In this document: in pieces, positions 26,058-34,188 of the stretch | Position numbering within the stretch: position 1 is the stretch's first letter | How the letters are laid out: each line of letters begins with the position of its first letter | Source: Halodesulfovibrio aestuarii | Lineage (GTDB): Bacteria > Desulfobacterota > Desulfovibrionia > Desulfovibrionales > Desulfovibrionaceae | Assembly (NCBI RefSeq): GCF_050571805.1 | Contig: NZ_CP192219.1 | Length of the DNA stretch: 64,000 bases | Strand: one strand, 5' to 3' | Notes under the pieces: model-generated | The model's database searches: none | What the model was told of the DNA's origin: nothing | What the model saw: the letters and a program-made list of their open reading frames with translations, nothing else | Made by a program: the position numbers and the translations under genes

Positions 26058-27791
26058 TTAGCCGCTAATTAATTTTAATGCATTTTCCGGCAAAGAGTTT
26101 GCCTGAGCTAACATTGAAGTTGCAGCGGATGAAATGGTCTGACGTAAGGTGTATTCTGTCATTTCTGTTGCTACATCAACGTCTGAAATTCGAGACTCAG
26201 CAGCCCCGAGGTTTTCTGATTGAATCTCAAGGTTAGAAATAGTTGCGCTTAGACGGTTTTCGTACGCACCAAGGTTTGCACGGTTTTTATCTTTAATTTC
26301 AATGGCTTTTTCAATAGCAGCAAGTGCCGCCTCTGCACCTTCTTGCGTTGCAATACTGGAACCTGCATATTCATCTGTTTTACCAAGTTCTTGTTCAAAA
26401 CTTGTAACCTTGTCATCCGACACACTGGAAATAGTCATGTCAAAAGCTGCTGCGGCAGCGCCCGTACCAGCTGCGGCAGCAGTCAACGCATAGCCTGAAC
26501 CACCTTCCTGAATAGTTACAGTACCCAATGTTGCGCTGCCGTCATCAGCAACGCTGAAGTTCTGCTCTACAACATCCCTGTCCACATTCATCACAGCGGC
26601 ATCGTCCGGAATATTCTCGGAAACATCTTCAATATAGTATTGGGTTGTACCGTCAGACGCTACGGAAGTAAGGAGCTTTTTATCTTCGCCACCAACGTTA
26701 ACAGTGTAATTCCCATCACTATCAACCTCTACGGCTGTGCCTGCTTCCGGAATCGGATCGCCTGCATTGGCTACGGTCTTGAATGACACCGTACCGTCTG
26801 TGCCTACTGTTGTGTAAACAGATTTTGCGGATGCGCCGGTTCCGATATTTAACTGTCCGCTGTCAGTTACCGCGATGTCTGTTGTAGCATTTGCAGTACC
26901 GTCTACGGTGTAGACAAGGTTACCATCTGCATCAATGGTACCGTGAACAGAGGAACCGTCAACTGTTGCAGCACCTGCAGTACCAAGAGCTGGAACGGAT
27001 ACAAGGTCTTCCAGATCAGTTTTGGCGCCACTCTCTTCTGTCGGGTCTGCAACTACCCTTTCTTTGAGTTGAACCTGAGTATACCCAACAGGACCACCTG
27101 TAACTGCAGGATTGTCACCTTCAATGTAGATCTCACCATCTTCATTTTCATAGATAGCATTACCGTCCTTGGTGGTTACAAGTCCTTCATCATTGATTTG
27201 GTAATCCAATGAACCACTACCTATACCTAAGGAGTCGGAACTTACATCTTCAATATTAATTGCATACTTATCTTCATCAGCATCGTTACCGGTACCAAAG
27301 TGAATAGTCATAGAACTACCGGTTTGAAGCTGCCCATCGTCATCCAAATATTCTACACCGTCGTTCAGCGAACCATCCAACAATTTGGTGCCGTTAAAAT
27401 CTGTTGCATCTGAAATTCGAGTAATTTCTTCCGCCATTGACTGATATTCCTGATCAATAATAACGCGCTGCTCATCAGTATAGGTACCAGTAGCAGCCTG
27501 TTCTGCTAACTCATTCATTCGAATAAGTTTTTCATCAATAACAGACAATGCGCCATCTGCAGTCTGAATCATAGAGATTGCGTCGTTCGCATTTCGAATC
27601 CCCTGATTCAATGTAGTCACTTCTGCGCGCATCATTTCGCGAACAGCAAGGCCTGCGGCATCATCCGCTGCGCTATTAATACGCATTCCGGAAGAAAGAC
27701 GTTCTGTAGATTTGGTTAAATCAGAATATGCGCTATTCAGATTACGAGCTGCGGTGTTTGCCATAGAGTTGTTGTTGATGATGAGAGACAT
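26058..27791 (-). CDS. fliC: Flagellin 1
   Basis: About 577 residues, with the start set at the ATG giving MSLIINNNSMANTAARN; GGAGG lies 6 bases upstream, and the 11 codons above it are leader. N-terminal D0/D1 helices (about 1-170) and C-terminal D1/D0 helices (about 480-577, ending SSAATSMLAQANSLPENA) are classic flagellin. The middle is a long, acidic, Thr/Gly/Ala-rich variable domain forming the filament surface. The conserved ends are nearly identical to flagellin 2, while the middle has diverged. It is a single-gene unit with its own terminator and a leader shared with the paralogue. Confidence 0.93.
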   Translation of the reverse strand: MSLIINNNSMANTAARNLNSAYSDLTKSTERLSSGMRINSAADDAAGLAVREMMRAEVTTLNQGIRNANDAISMIQTADGALSVIDEKLIRMNELAEQAATGTYTDEQRVIIDQEYQSMAEEITRISDATDFNGTKLLDGSLNDGVEYLDDDGQLQTGSSMTIHFGTGNDADEDKYAINIEDVSSDSLGIGSGSLDYQINDEGLVTTKDGNAIYENEDGEIYIEGDNPAVTGGPVGYTQVQLKERVVADPTEESGAKTDLEDLVSVPALGTAGAATVDGSSVHGTIDADGNLVYTVDGTANATTDIAVTDSGQLNIGTGASAKSVYTTVGTDGTVSFKTVANAGDPIPEAGTAVEVDSDGNYTVNVGGEDKKLLTSVASDGTTQYYIEDVSENIPDDAAVMNVDRDVVEQNFSVADDGSATLGTVTIQEGGSGYALTAAAAGTGAAAAAFDMTISSVSDDKVTSFEQELGKTDEYAGSSIATQEGAEAALAAIEKAIEIKDKNRANLGAYENRLSATISNLEIQSENLGAAESRISDVDVATEMTEYTLRQTISSAATSMLAQANSLPENALKLISG

Positions 27792-27794
27792 AGT

Positions 27795-27827
27795 AAACCT
27801 CCAGGTTTGTAATTCTGCATCCATGCA
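27795..27827 (-). promoter_or_regulatory. Flagellin 1 leader: two hairpins with GGA loops (possible CsrA sites)
   Basis: On the RNA strand, TGCATGGATGCA (27827-27816) is a palindrome exposing UGGA. AAACCTGGAGGTTT (27808-27795) pairs AAAC with GUUU and exposes CUGGAG, which contains the Shine-Dalgarno bases. Two GGA-loop hairpins, one covering the ribosome site, is the arrangement by which CsrA represses flagellin translation in Bacillus subtilis. Both are conserved in flagellin 2. CsrA binding is inference. Confidence 0.55.
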
Positions 27828-27869
27828 ATGACTTTTTCATTTTCGCTTTACGCTATGCATATAAATACG

Positions 27870-27893
27870 CGGAGGCTTACTGTTTCGTTTATA
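27870..27893 (-). promoter_or_regulatory. Putative flagellin 1 promoter block
   Basis: On the minus strand TATAAAC, an 11-base spacer, then CCTCCG. The same blocks (ATAAAC and CCTCCG) occur upstream of flagellin 2 at a similar distance from the start. The first resembles a sigma-28 -35 box (TAAA) but the second is a poor match to GCCGATAA and the spacer differs by 3 bases between copies, so the sigma factor is undecided. Confidence 0.3.
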
Positions 27894-28044
27894 AAGCAAT
27901 ATATGATTTTACTGATTTTTCATCTAACAATGCAGCATATTAACACTTGCTTTATAGTTACTAAAAAAGCACAAACAAAACCTCACAAGCCCTTTAGAGT
28001 TCTTGCGAGATTGTTTGCGCTCTATATTTTTTGTCGTGTAAAAA

Positions 28045-28080
28045 CCACCCCTGATCCCTGGAAAAATCAGGGGTGGTAAG
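28045..28080 (-). terminator. Rho-independent terminator of flagellin gene 2
   Basis: CCACCCCTGAT pairs with ATCAGGGGTGG around a short loop and is followed on the minus strand by TTTT. It lies about 46 bases after the flagellin 2 stop, upstream of the flagellin 1 promoter, so the two flagellin genes are separate transcription units. Confidence 0.85.
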
Positions 28081-28124
28081 TCATTATAGCGTAAAGCCGA
28101 TCAAGTCAGACGGCTTCAAAGTAC

Positions 28125-29867
28125 TTATCCGATAAGTTTCAATGCATTCTGCGGCAGGGAGTTAGCCTGTGCGAGCATTGAAGTTGCAGCGGATGAAATG
28201 GTCTGACGTAAAGTGTATTCAGTCATTTCAGTAGCTACGTCCACATCAGAGATGCGGGACTCTGCTGCTGAAAGGTTTTCACCCTGAATTTCAAGGTTAG
28301 AGATAGTGGCTTCAAGACGGTTTTCGTACGCACCAAGGTTTGCACGGTTTTTATCTTTCATCTCGATAGCTTTTTCAATAGCTGCCAAAGCTGCCTCTGC
28401 ACCTTCCTGAGTAGCAATGCTGGAGCCTGCATACTCATCTGTTTTACCAAGTTCTTGTTCAAAACTGGTAACCTTGTCATCTGACACCATATCCACTCGC
28501 ATATCGAAAGAGGTATCAGCAACAGTACCTGTCAAAGCAGTGCCAGTACCTGTTAAGGCATAGTTAGTACCGTTATCCTGCACAACTACACTTCCGAGCT
28601 TCGCACCACCATCTTCAGCCACTTCAAATCCCTGCTCTACTGCATCCTGAGCAATATTCATTGCAGTTGCATCAGAGGGAATATCTGTTGACTCATCTTC
28701 AACATAATACTGGGCAGAGCCGTCAGAAGCTGTCGAGGTAAGCAGTTTCTTGTCATCACCACCGACATTCACAGTCAGGTCGCCAGTAGAACTAACCTGC
28801 ACAGCATACCCGGCAGTAGGTACGGTTGCACTTGAAGACTGTTTAACTGATACAGTACCGTCTGCATCAATAGTGGCATACATAGCTTTGCCATCAACAA
28901 GCAAATTGCTGGTATCTGCTTCAATAGTAGTGTTAGCAGTGCCGCCGACATCATATGTTAACTTACCATCTGCATCGATACTTGTATTCAAGCTAGCGCC
29001 GTCAAAAGTGATGGCTGTAGTTGTACCACCAGCAGCAGCAGTCTGTGCAGTACCAATGGTTGTCTCACCACGGGCCACCAAATCGTCTTTCGCTGTCTGC
29101 TCGCTAGCAGGATCAGCCACGACCTTCTCTTTCAGTTGAACCTGCGTATAGCCCTCGGCAGCAATTTTGCTTGCATCCATTGTCGGGTCAGAACCATCGA
29201 TGTAAATTTCGCCACTTTCATTCTCATAAATGGCCTTACCATCCTGAGTTGTAGCAAGACCGTCATCATTGATTTTGTAATCCAAAGAATCGTTACCAAC
29301 TCCCAACGCGCTTGCGCTCACGTTTTCCAGTTCAATGCTGTACTTGTCTTCATCTGCATCGTTACCACTACCGAAATGAATATTCATGGACTGGCCGGTC
29401 TGGGTGTTACCGTTTGCATCCTCGTATTCAGCACCTTCTTGAAGGGCACCGTTCAGCAAGCTCTGACCATTAAAGTCAGTTGAGTCAGAAATACGGGTAA
29501 TTTCGTCAGCCATAGTCTGGTATTCCTGATCAATGATAGCACGCTGCTCATCGGTGTACGTACCGGTAGCAGCCTGTTCTGCAAGCTCATTCATACGAAT
29601 CAGCTTTTCATCGATAACAGAAAGAGCACCATCAGCGGTCTGAATCATTGAGATCGCATCGTTCGCGTTACGAACACCCTGATTCAGGGTAGTCACCTCT
29701 GCACGCATCATTTCACGTACAGCAAGGCCTGCGGCGTCATCAGCTGCACTGTTAATACGCATACCGGAAGAAAGTCGTTCCGTTGATTTAGTTAAATCAG
29801 AATATGCGCTGTTCAAGTTACGAGCTGCGGTATTCGCCATTGAGTTGTTGTTAATGATGAGAGACAT
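28125..29867 (-). CDS. fliC: Flagellin 2
   Basis: About 580 residues, starting MSLIINNNSMANTAARN with GGAGG 6 bases before the ATG; the 20 codons above belong to the leader. N-terminal (about 1-170) and C-terminal (about 485-580) helices are almost the same as in flagellin 1, including TSFEQELGKTDEYAGSSIAT near the start of the C-terminal block. The central domain follows the same plan (GDDKKLLTSTASDGSAQYYV here against the corresponding GEDKKLLTSVASDGTTQYYI) but with many substitutions. A tandem duplication with later divergence explains this. Both copies look intact. Confidence 0.93.
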   Translation of the reverse strand: MSLIINNNSMANTAARNLNSAYSDLTKSTERLSSGMRINSAADDAAGLAVREMMRAEVTTLNQGVRNANDAISMIQTADGALSVIDEKLIRMNELAEQAATGTYTDEQRAIIDQEYQTMADEITRISDSTDFNGQSLLNGALQEGAEYEDANGNTQTGQSMNIHFGSGNDADEDKYSIELENVSASALGVGNDSLDYKINDDGLATTQDGKAIYENESGEIYIDGSDPTMDASKIAAEGYTQVQLKEKVVADPASEQTAKDDLVARGETTIGTAQTAAAGGTTTAITFDGASLNTSIDADGKLTYDVGGTANTTIEADTSNLLVDGKAMYATIDADGTVSVKQSSSATVPTAGYAVQVSSTGDLTVNVGGDDKKLLTSTASDGSAQYYVEDESTDIPSDATAMNIAQDAVEQGFEVAEDGGAKLGSVVVQDNGTNYALTGTGTALTGTVADTSFDMRVDMVSDDKVTSFEQELGKTDEYAGSSIATQEGAEAALAAIEKAIEMKDKNRANLGAYENRLEATISNLEIQGENLSAAESRISDVDVATEMTEYTLRQTISSAATSMLAQANSLPQNALKLIG

Positions 29868-29870
29868 AGT

Positions 29871-29903
29871 AAACCTCCAGGTTTGTAATTTTGCATCCTT
29901 GCA
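29871..29903 (-). promoter_or_regulatory. Flagellin 2 leader: two hairpins with GGA loops (possible CsrA sites)
   Basis: On the RNA strand, TGCAAGGATGCA (29903-29892) has a TGCA/TGCA stem exposing AGGA, and AAACCTGGAGGTTT (29884-29871) exposes CUGGAG over the ribosome-binding site. Compared with flagellin 1 the upstream loop has changed (A for T) while the stem and the GGA are kept. Confidence 0.55.
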
Positions 29904-29945
29904 ATTGTCTTTCGTTAAGAGCGACATGCCCTTTGCAAATGATTA

Positions 29946-29972
29946 CGGAGGTTGACCCCATTTTTGTTTATT
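29946..29972 (-). promoter_or_regulatory. Putative flagellin 2 promoter block
   Basis: On the minus strand AATAAAC, a 14-base spacer, then CCTCCG, matching the block upstream of flagellin 1. The whole segment between the blocks and the start codon is of similar length in both genes. The sigma factor is not identifiable with confidence. Confidence 0.3.
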
Positions 29973-30104
29973 AAGCGGAAAATTTTTCCTAGTTGGTGCT
30001 TTTACTCTACCCCAATATTTTTCTTAGCCCTGCTTAACATTTATTAAGTTGATGAAAAAAACATAAACACCGTATAGTTCTCTCATGTTTCCGTTGGAGG
30101 TGGT

Positions 30105-30836
30105 ATGAAACGCATTTTATTTATCGATGACGACTTTGAATTGGGTGAACTGCTTGGCAGCTACCTGAATGGAGAAGGTTTTTCACTCCAGACAGCACAT
30201 GATGCAATGAGCGGTGTTGAAAAACTGAAAGAAGATACTTTTGACATTGTGCTGCTGGACATCATGCTTCCGGACATGAATGGCTTTGATCTTCTACAAA
30301 AGATCAGAAACGAATACATGATGCCCGTTATAATGCTGACTGGACGCAGCGACGAAATCGACAAAGTTGTCGGACTGGAAATGGGGGCAGACGACTACGT
30401 TGCCAAGCCATGTCAATTGCGAGAACTGGCAGCACGCATCCGTGCAATTTTGCGCCGTACAATACCTGCAAAAGCAGCACGGGCAACTATTGCATCCCAG
30501 CGAATCGATCCTACGCATAAAATCATTATCGGAAGTATGTCGCTCACTCCTTCCGCACGCAGTGTTCAAATTGAAGACTCTCCGGTTCAACTTACAAGTG
30601 CCGAATATAATGTTCTTGAAATGCTTACCAGCAACGCCGGCGCGCTGATCACCCGGGAACAACTCCTTGAGGACGCCCTAGGACGCGATCCCTCTCTTGA
30701 TGACTATGTGCTGAACGTACATATGAGTAATTTGCGCAGAAAACTTAAGCACTGCGCCACAATTAAAACTATTCGTGGAAATGGCTACTTGTTGGCCATA
30801 CCGGAACAAACGCCGCAACAAATTATGCATATGTAG
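30105..30836 (+). CDS. OmpR-family response regulator
   Basis: A 243-residue two-domain regulator. The receiver domain has the acidic pocket IDDDFE, phosphorylation site Asp52 in LLDIMLPDMNG, Thr in IMLTGR and Lys in YVAKP. The C-terminal winged-helix domain (about 145-235) shows QLTSAEYNVLEMLTSNAG, then RDPSLDDYVLNVHMSNLRRK and the wing IRGNGYLL. It is transcribed away from flagellin 2 and followed by its kinase. The GGAGG site is 6 bases before the ATG. It resembles CpxR/RstA-type regulators; targets are unknown. Confidence 0.88.
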   Translation: MKRILFIDDDFELGELLGSYLNGEGFSLQTAHDAMSGVEKLKEDTFDIVLLDIMLPDMNGFDLLQKIRNEYMMPVIMLTGRSDEIDKVVGLEMGADDYVAKPCQLRELAARIRAILRRTIPAKAARATIASQRIDPTHKIIIGSMSLTPSARSVQIEDSPVQLTSAEYNVLEMLTSNAGALITREQLLEDALGRDPSLDDYVLNVHMSNLRRKLKHCATIKTIRGNGYLLAIPEQTPQQIMHM

Positions 30837-30910
30837 AATACTAACCCTATCTCCCTATTGGGGCATGTCTTATCATGACCTCGACAAGGGTTGAATTACA
30901 TATGGATTTT

Positions 30911-30949
30911 GAGGCATCCGGTACATCCCCCCTTCCTTCCGGATGCCTC
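30911..30949 (+). repeat. Perfect 11-bp hairpin between regulator and kinase genes
   Basis: GAGGCATCCGG and CCGGATGCCTC pair perfectly across a 17-base C/T-rich loop, 75 bases after the regulator stop. There is no T-run, so it may be an RNA-processing or stability element that sets the regulator:kinase ratio. It falls in a stretch with no protein character, which argues against the longer kinase start at 30875. Confidence 0.65.
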
Positions 30950-30982
30950 TATACGCACCCTTCAACTCTCGTGAGCACAGTA

Positions 30983-32515
30983 ATGTTCCGCTCTTTTTTT
31001 GCGCCATTAAACCGCAGAATTATCTTCTTTATTACAGCAATGTCCGCCATCGCCATCTGTATCGTTGTCCTTGTATCCGCGTCCTGCATAATTCTTACAA
31101 GGGATTCTCGTTCAACAAGACCTCTTGAAGACTGTGCACGTAGCCTTGCGGTCAGCTTACCTCGTCCGTTCACAATAGAAACAGCACGCTCAACCATCCA
31201 TAACGTTGGCAATGCAAAGCCATGGCCGTTTGTGGAATACATAGCTATCGCCAGATCTGACAGTACGCTGCTGGAAGCTTCCGGTTCTTTTACATTTAAT
31301 ATGGATGAGCTACTCACCAAGCGAAAAGTTAAAAGCGCCTCCGGTATCATTGTCTCGCAGCCCATCATTGAAGGTGGTGAAATCAAAGCATACATATTGA
31401 TAGGTTCAAATTCTCAGTTTTTCGGCAAGGGTATCACTATGTATCTTCTGCTATCTTCTATTGCAGGGACAGGCGGAATCCTTGCAAGCTTCTTCATTGC
31501 CAGAAAGCTGTATAAAAAAATGCTTCAACCATTATATGACCTCACCGCTGCGGCTAAAGAAATAGGCGTAAGTAAAGACTACACACTACGAGTTCCTTAC
31601 GCATCCAATGACGAGCTGGGTGACCTAGTCTCGCAGTTCAACGCAATGCTGGATCAAATTGAAAAGCGTGATAAGCTGCTCACCTCACACAAAAAAATGC
31701 TGGAACAAGCTGTAAAATTACGAACTGCTGAACTGGCAAAAAAAAATTCCCAGCTGGTCTTAGAAGTAGCGGAACGTAGAGAAGCGGAAATGATCCGCTG
31801 CGAAGTGGAGAGAATTAACCAGCACGACCTGAAGTCACTGCTAAACCTTGTCATCGGGTATCCTGAATTGCTGCTCTCCAAAGGCAACCTCACCGCACAG
31901 CAGGAAAACTACATCAAAAAAATTGAAATGGCAGGCTATCGTATCCTTGATATGATCAACAACAATCTGGATATTTTCAAAATGGAACAAGGTATCTACA
32001 AACTGCGTGCAACATCTGTGGAACTTGTCCATCTTCTCTTTGAAATTCAGGATGACATTACTTCCATGCTGACACGGCTCGACGTGACGTTGCGCATCAC
32101 TTTCAACAACTATCCTGTTTCCACCAGCAACACTTTTTTTGTCGCCGGTGAATATCGCCTGCTTCAGACTCTATTTTCCAACCTCATTGTGAATGCGGTG
32201 GAAGCTTCCAACCCAAACGACATAGTAACAGTAGCTATCCAGACTGACGACCAGACCATCACTGTCCATAACAACACGCTCGTTCCTGAAAAAATCCAAG
32301 AAAAATTCTTCAACAAATATGCAACATATGGAAAAGAGGACGGCACAGGGTTAGGCACCTATTCGGCCAAACTTATTGCGAATGCCCATAAGGCTCACAT
32401 CAGTATGACCAGTACCAAACCAAGCGGGACTCTTATCACTGTGGAATTTTCCGAACAACTGAGTCTTGCAGACAATTCCTCCCTTGAACCGGCAGTAGAA
32501 CAAATGTTTATATAA
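30983..32515 (+). CDS. Membrane sensor histidine kinase
   Basis: About 510 residues from ATG 30983. A longer frame from 30875 would add 36 residues that look non-coding and include the hairpin. TM1 is at about 9-35 (NRRIIFFITAMSAIAICIVV), a sensor domain of about 115 residues follows, TM2 is at about 150-172, then HAMP (MLQPLYDLTAAAKEIG), a coiled coil and a dimerisation helix with the likely phospho-His in QHDLKSLLNLVIGYPELLL. The ATPase domain has N-box NLIVNAVEASNPND and G-box GTGLGTYSAKLIANAH. No strong ribosome site precedes the ATG. It is the partner of the adjacent OmpR-type regulator. Confidence 0.85.
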   Translation: MFRSFFAPLNRRIIFFITAMSAIAICIVVLVSASCIILTRDSRSTRPLEDCARSLAVSLPRPFTIETARSTIHNVGNAKPWPFVEYIAIARSDSTLLEASGSFTFNMDELLTKRKVKSASGIIVSQPIIEGGEIKAYILIGSNSQFFGKGITMYLLLSSIAGTGGILASFFIARKLYKKMLQPLYDLTAAAKEIGVSKDYTLRVPYASNDELGDLVSQFNAMLDQIEKRDKLLTSHKKMLEQAVKLRTAELAKKNSQLVLEVAERREAEMIRCEVERINQHDLKSLLNLVIGYPELLLSKGNLTAQQENYIKKIEMAGYRILDMINNNLDIFKMEQGIYKLRATSVELVHLLFEIQDDITSMLTRLDVTLRITFNNYPVSTSNTFFVAGEYRLLQTLFSNLIVNAVEASNPNDIVTVAIQTDDQTITVHNNTLVPEKIQEKFFNKYATYGKEDGTGLGTYSAKLIANAHKAHISMTSTKPSGTLITVEFSEQLSLADNSSLEPAVEQMFI

Positions 32516-32544
32516 CTTTTCAATTGTTGTTACTTCTACATAAC

Positions 32545-32583
32545 AAAAAATCTCCTTCATCGTTAGTGTAGGAGATTTTTTGA
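32545..32583 (+). terminator. Rho-independent terminator after the histidine kinase
   Basis: AAAAAATCTCC and GGAGATTTTTT pair around a 15-base loop, 30 bases after the kinase stop. The symmetric A/T tails could let it work in both directions. Confidence 0.85.
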
Positions 32584-32718
32584 TTTGAAAAGGAAATTTT
32601 TTTACATATCATTTTTCTTAAAAATATTGGGACTGATCCTACAACGAAAATGTGGACACCAAGTTAAGCCGTAAGCTTCGGTAATCATCCCATTTTCAAT
32701 AGCCGTTAAAAGTAGAAA

Positions 32719-33519
32719 CTAGGCAGCAAGTTGTAGTTTTTGGATAGGGGTAATTCCGCCTATCCCCATGTTTGGACGCTCATTATTATAAGCCCATAAC
32801 CATGCACTAGCATAGTCTTGAGCCTGTTTGATACTGCTAAACAAATGCTGATTTAACCAGTCATATCGAACCGTCCGGTTATACCGTTCGATATATGCAT
32901 TTTGCTGAGGATTGCCAGGCTGAATATAATCTAAGCGAATCCCGTGAGTGTTGGCCCACGATTTAAGCTTGTGGCTTATGTATTCTGGCCCATTGTCACA
33001 GCGAAGAGCAACTGGTTTACCACGCCATTCAATAATCTGAGTTAATGACCGAATTACGCGTTCTGCGGGTAAGGAAAAATCTATTTCAATACCTAGCCCT
33101 TCACGATTAAAGTCGTCGATCACGTTGAATAACCGGAAGCTTCTACCATCTTCAAGCTGGTCGTGCATAAAATCCATAGACCATATCTGATTCGGGGCTT
33201 CGGGAACGGCCAAGGGTTCTGGTCTTTCGCGCTTAATCCGTTTTTTGGGTTTGATACGTAAGTTTAGCTCTAACCCACAGTAAATTCTGTAGACGCGCTT
33301 ATGGTTCCATTTAAAGCCTCTTACATTTCGCAAATGCAAAAAGCATAAACCAAAACCCCAATTCTTTTCCTTCAGGGTTAGTTTTAACAGCCACTTCGCA
33401 ATGAGAGTATTTTCATCTGCAAGCTTCGGCTGATAGCGATAACATGCCTGACTTATGCAAAAAGCTACACACGCTTGACGTATATTTAGCTTTGAGCTGG
33501 ATACATATTTCTTGGCCAT
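32719..33519 (-). CDS. IS3-family transposase OrfB
   Basis: A 266-residue integrase-core protein. Its HTH_21-type region (LRNVRGFKWNHKRVYRIYCG) is followed by WSMDFMHDQLEDGRSF (first Asp), LRCDNGPEYISHKL (second Asp) and NAYIERYNRTVRYDWL (Glu), so the DDE triad is complete. The C-terminal YNNERPNMGIGGITP is the usual end motif. Frame intact. Confidence 0.88.
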   Translation of the reverse strand: MAKKYVSSSKLNIRQACVAFCISQACYRYQPKLADENTLIAKWLLKLTLKEKNWGFGLCFLHLRNVRGFKWNHKRVYRIYCGLELNLRIKPKKRIKRERPEPLAVPEAPNQIWSMDFMHDQLEDGRSFRLFNVIDDFNREGLGIEIDFSLPAERVIRSLTQIIEWRGKPVALRCDNGPEYISHKLKSWANTHGIRLDYIQPGNPQQNAYIERYNRTVRYDWLNQHLFSSIKQAQDYASAWLWAYNNERPNMGIGGITPIQKLQLAA

Positions 33520-33542
33520 CTCTCGACGGCAGGATGGCCGTT

Positions 33543-33806
33543 TTACTTTTTTTCAAGCACCTCACGCAACACTTCTGCCATCATTTGAGATTCAGCATAC
33601 ATCTTCTTTAAGCGACTATTTTCATGCTCTAATTCTTTAAGCCTCGCCATCATAGATGCATCCATCCCACCATATTTTGCACGCCATTTATAAAATGAGG
33701 CGCTACTCATGCCATGTTCTCGACAAAGCTCTGGAACAGGTGTGCCGTTTTCTGCCTGTTTGAGAATATTCATGATCTGGCTATCAGTGTAACGTGATCT
33801 TTTCAT
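33543..33806 (-). CDS. IS3-family transposase OrfA
   Basis: An 87-residue HTH protein (SRYTDSQIMNILKQAENG, CREHGMSSASFYKWRAKYGG) with a C-terminal zipper (RLKELEHENSRLKKMYAES), typical of the IS407/IS2-like groups. The gap to orfB is 23 bases; an OrfAB fusion would need a frameshift. Confidence 0.86.
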   Translation of the reverse strand: MKRSRYTDSQIMNILKQAENGTPVPELCREHGMSSASFYKWRAKYGGMDASMMARLKELEHENSRLKKMYAESQMMAEVLREVLEKK

Positions 33807-33818
33807 GTAGAATCTCCT

Positions 33819-34019
33819 ATGGTTGCCCTAGCGGATAATTCTACTTTTGAGGACTATTATTTTGCGGGGGGATTACCCTTCCCCGTTGGAACCCTCAATG
33901 TCTGGCGCTGTCGCAAACAAGGTCCGCGCTATGTAAAGTTCCCACGAGGCGTATTCTACAGGCCGGACACGCTCAAAAAGTATTTCGAATCGTGTGAAGT
34001 TCGGACGGTTGATATGTAG
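33819..34019 (+). CDS. Small AlpA/excisionase-like HTH protein, N-terminus altered by the IS
   Basis: The 66-residue frame starts inside the end of the IS and gives a wing-HTH of the AlpA/HTH_17 type (PVGTLNVWRCRKQGPRYVKF, then GVFYRPDTLKKYF). Such proteins act as excisionases or transcription regulators in integrative elements. Only about 56 residues (from roughly 33849) belong to the element. No proper ribosome site precedes the ATG, and the native start may have been lost when the IS inserted. A strong terminator follows at once. Its position with relaxase and integrase further right fits an element control gene. Confidence 0.55.
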   Translation: MVALADNSTFEDYYFAGGLPFPVGTLNVWRCRKQGPRYVKFPRGVFYRPDTLKKYFESCEVRTVDM

Positions 34020-34022
34020 AAA

Positions 34023-34051
34023 GAAAAGCTCCCCAGTTGGGGAGTTTTTTG
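34023..34051 (+). terminator. Rho-independent terminator after the HTH gene
   Basis: CTCCCC and GGGGAG (with flanking A/T pairs) close a 4-base loop AGTT, followed by TTTTTT, beginning 4-8 bases after the stop codon. Confidence 0.88.
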
Positions 34052-34188
34052 ACTTTAAAAGTTCTTTTCTAGATGAGAGGCCACAACAGATCGCTAACGT
34101 TGACGCCACAGCAAAGACTACTCGACAACTAAGTACTGAGGAATGAAGATATGTAAGCGTCCAGACAGCCCCACCTTCCGCTAGTTAA

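Larger units (their letters stand above)
32708..33848 (-). mobile_element. IS3-family insertion sequence, second and unrelated copy
   Basis: About 1.14 kb. Candidate ends are AAAAGTAGAA at 32708-32717 and its inverse TTCTACTTTT at 33839-33848; the left end sits only 2 bases outside the orfB stop. It carries orfA and orfB on the minus strand and differs in sequence from the element at 16019. I see no target duplication. The 75 bases to its left (with AATGTGGACACC) resemble the end of yet another IS. The exact ends need comparison with another copy. Confidence 0.7.

Noticed and set aside
29868..30104. Sigma-54 promoter for flagellin 2
   Set aside because: A TTGCA at a suitable place has no GG at the required -24 distance.
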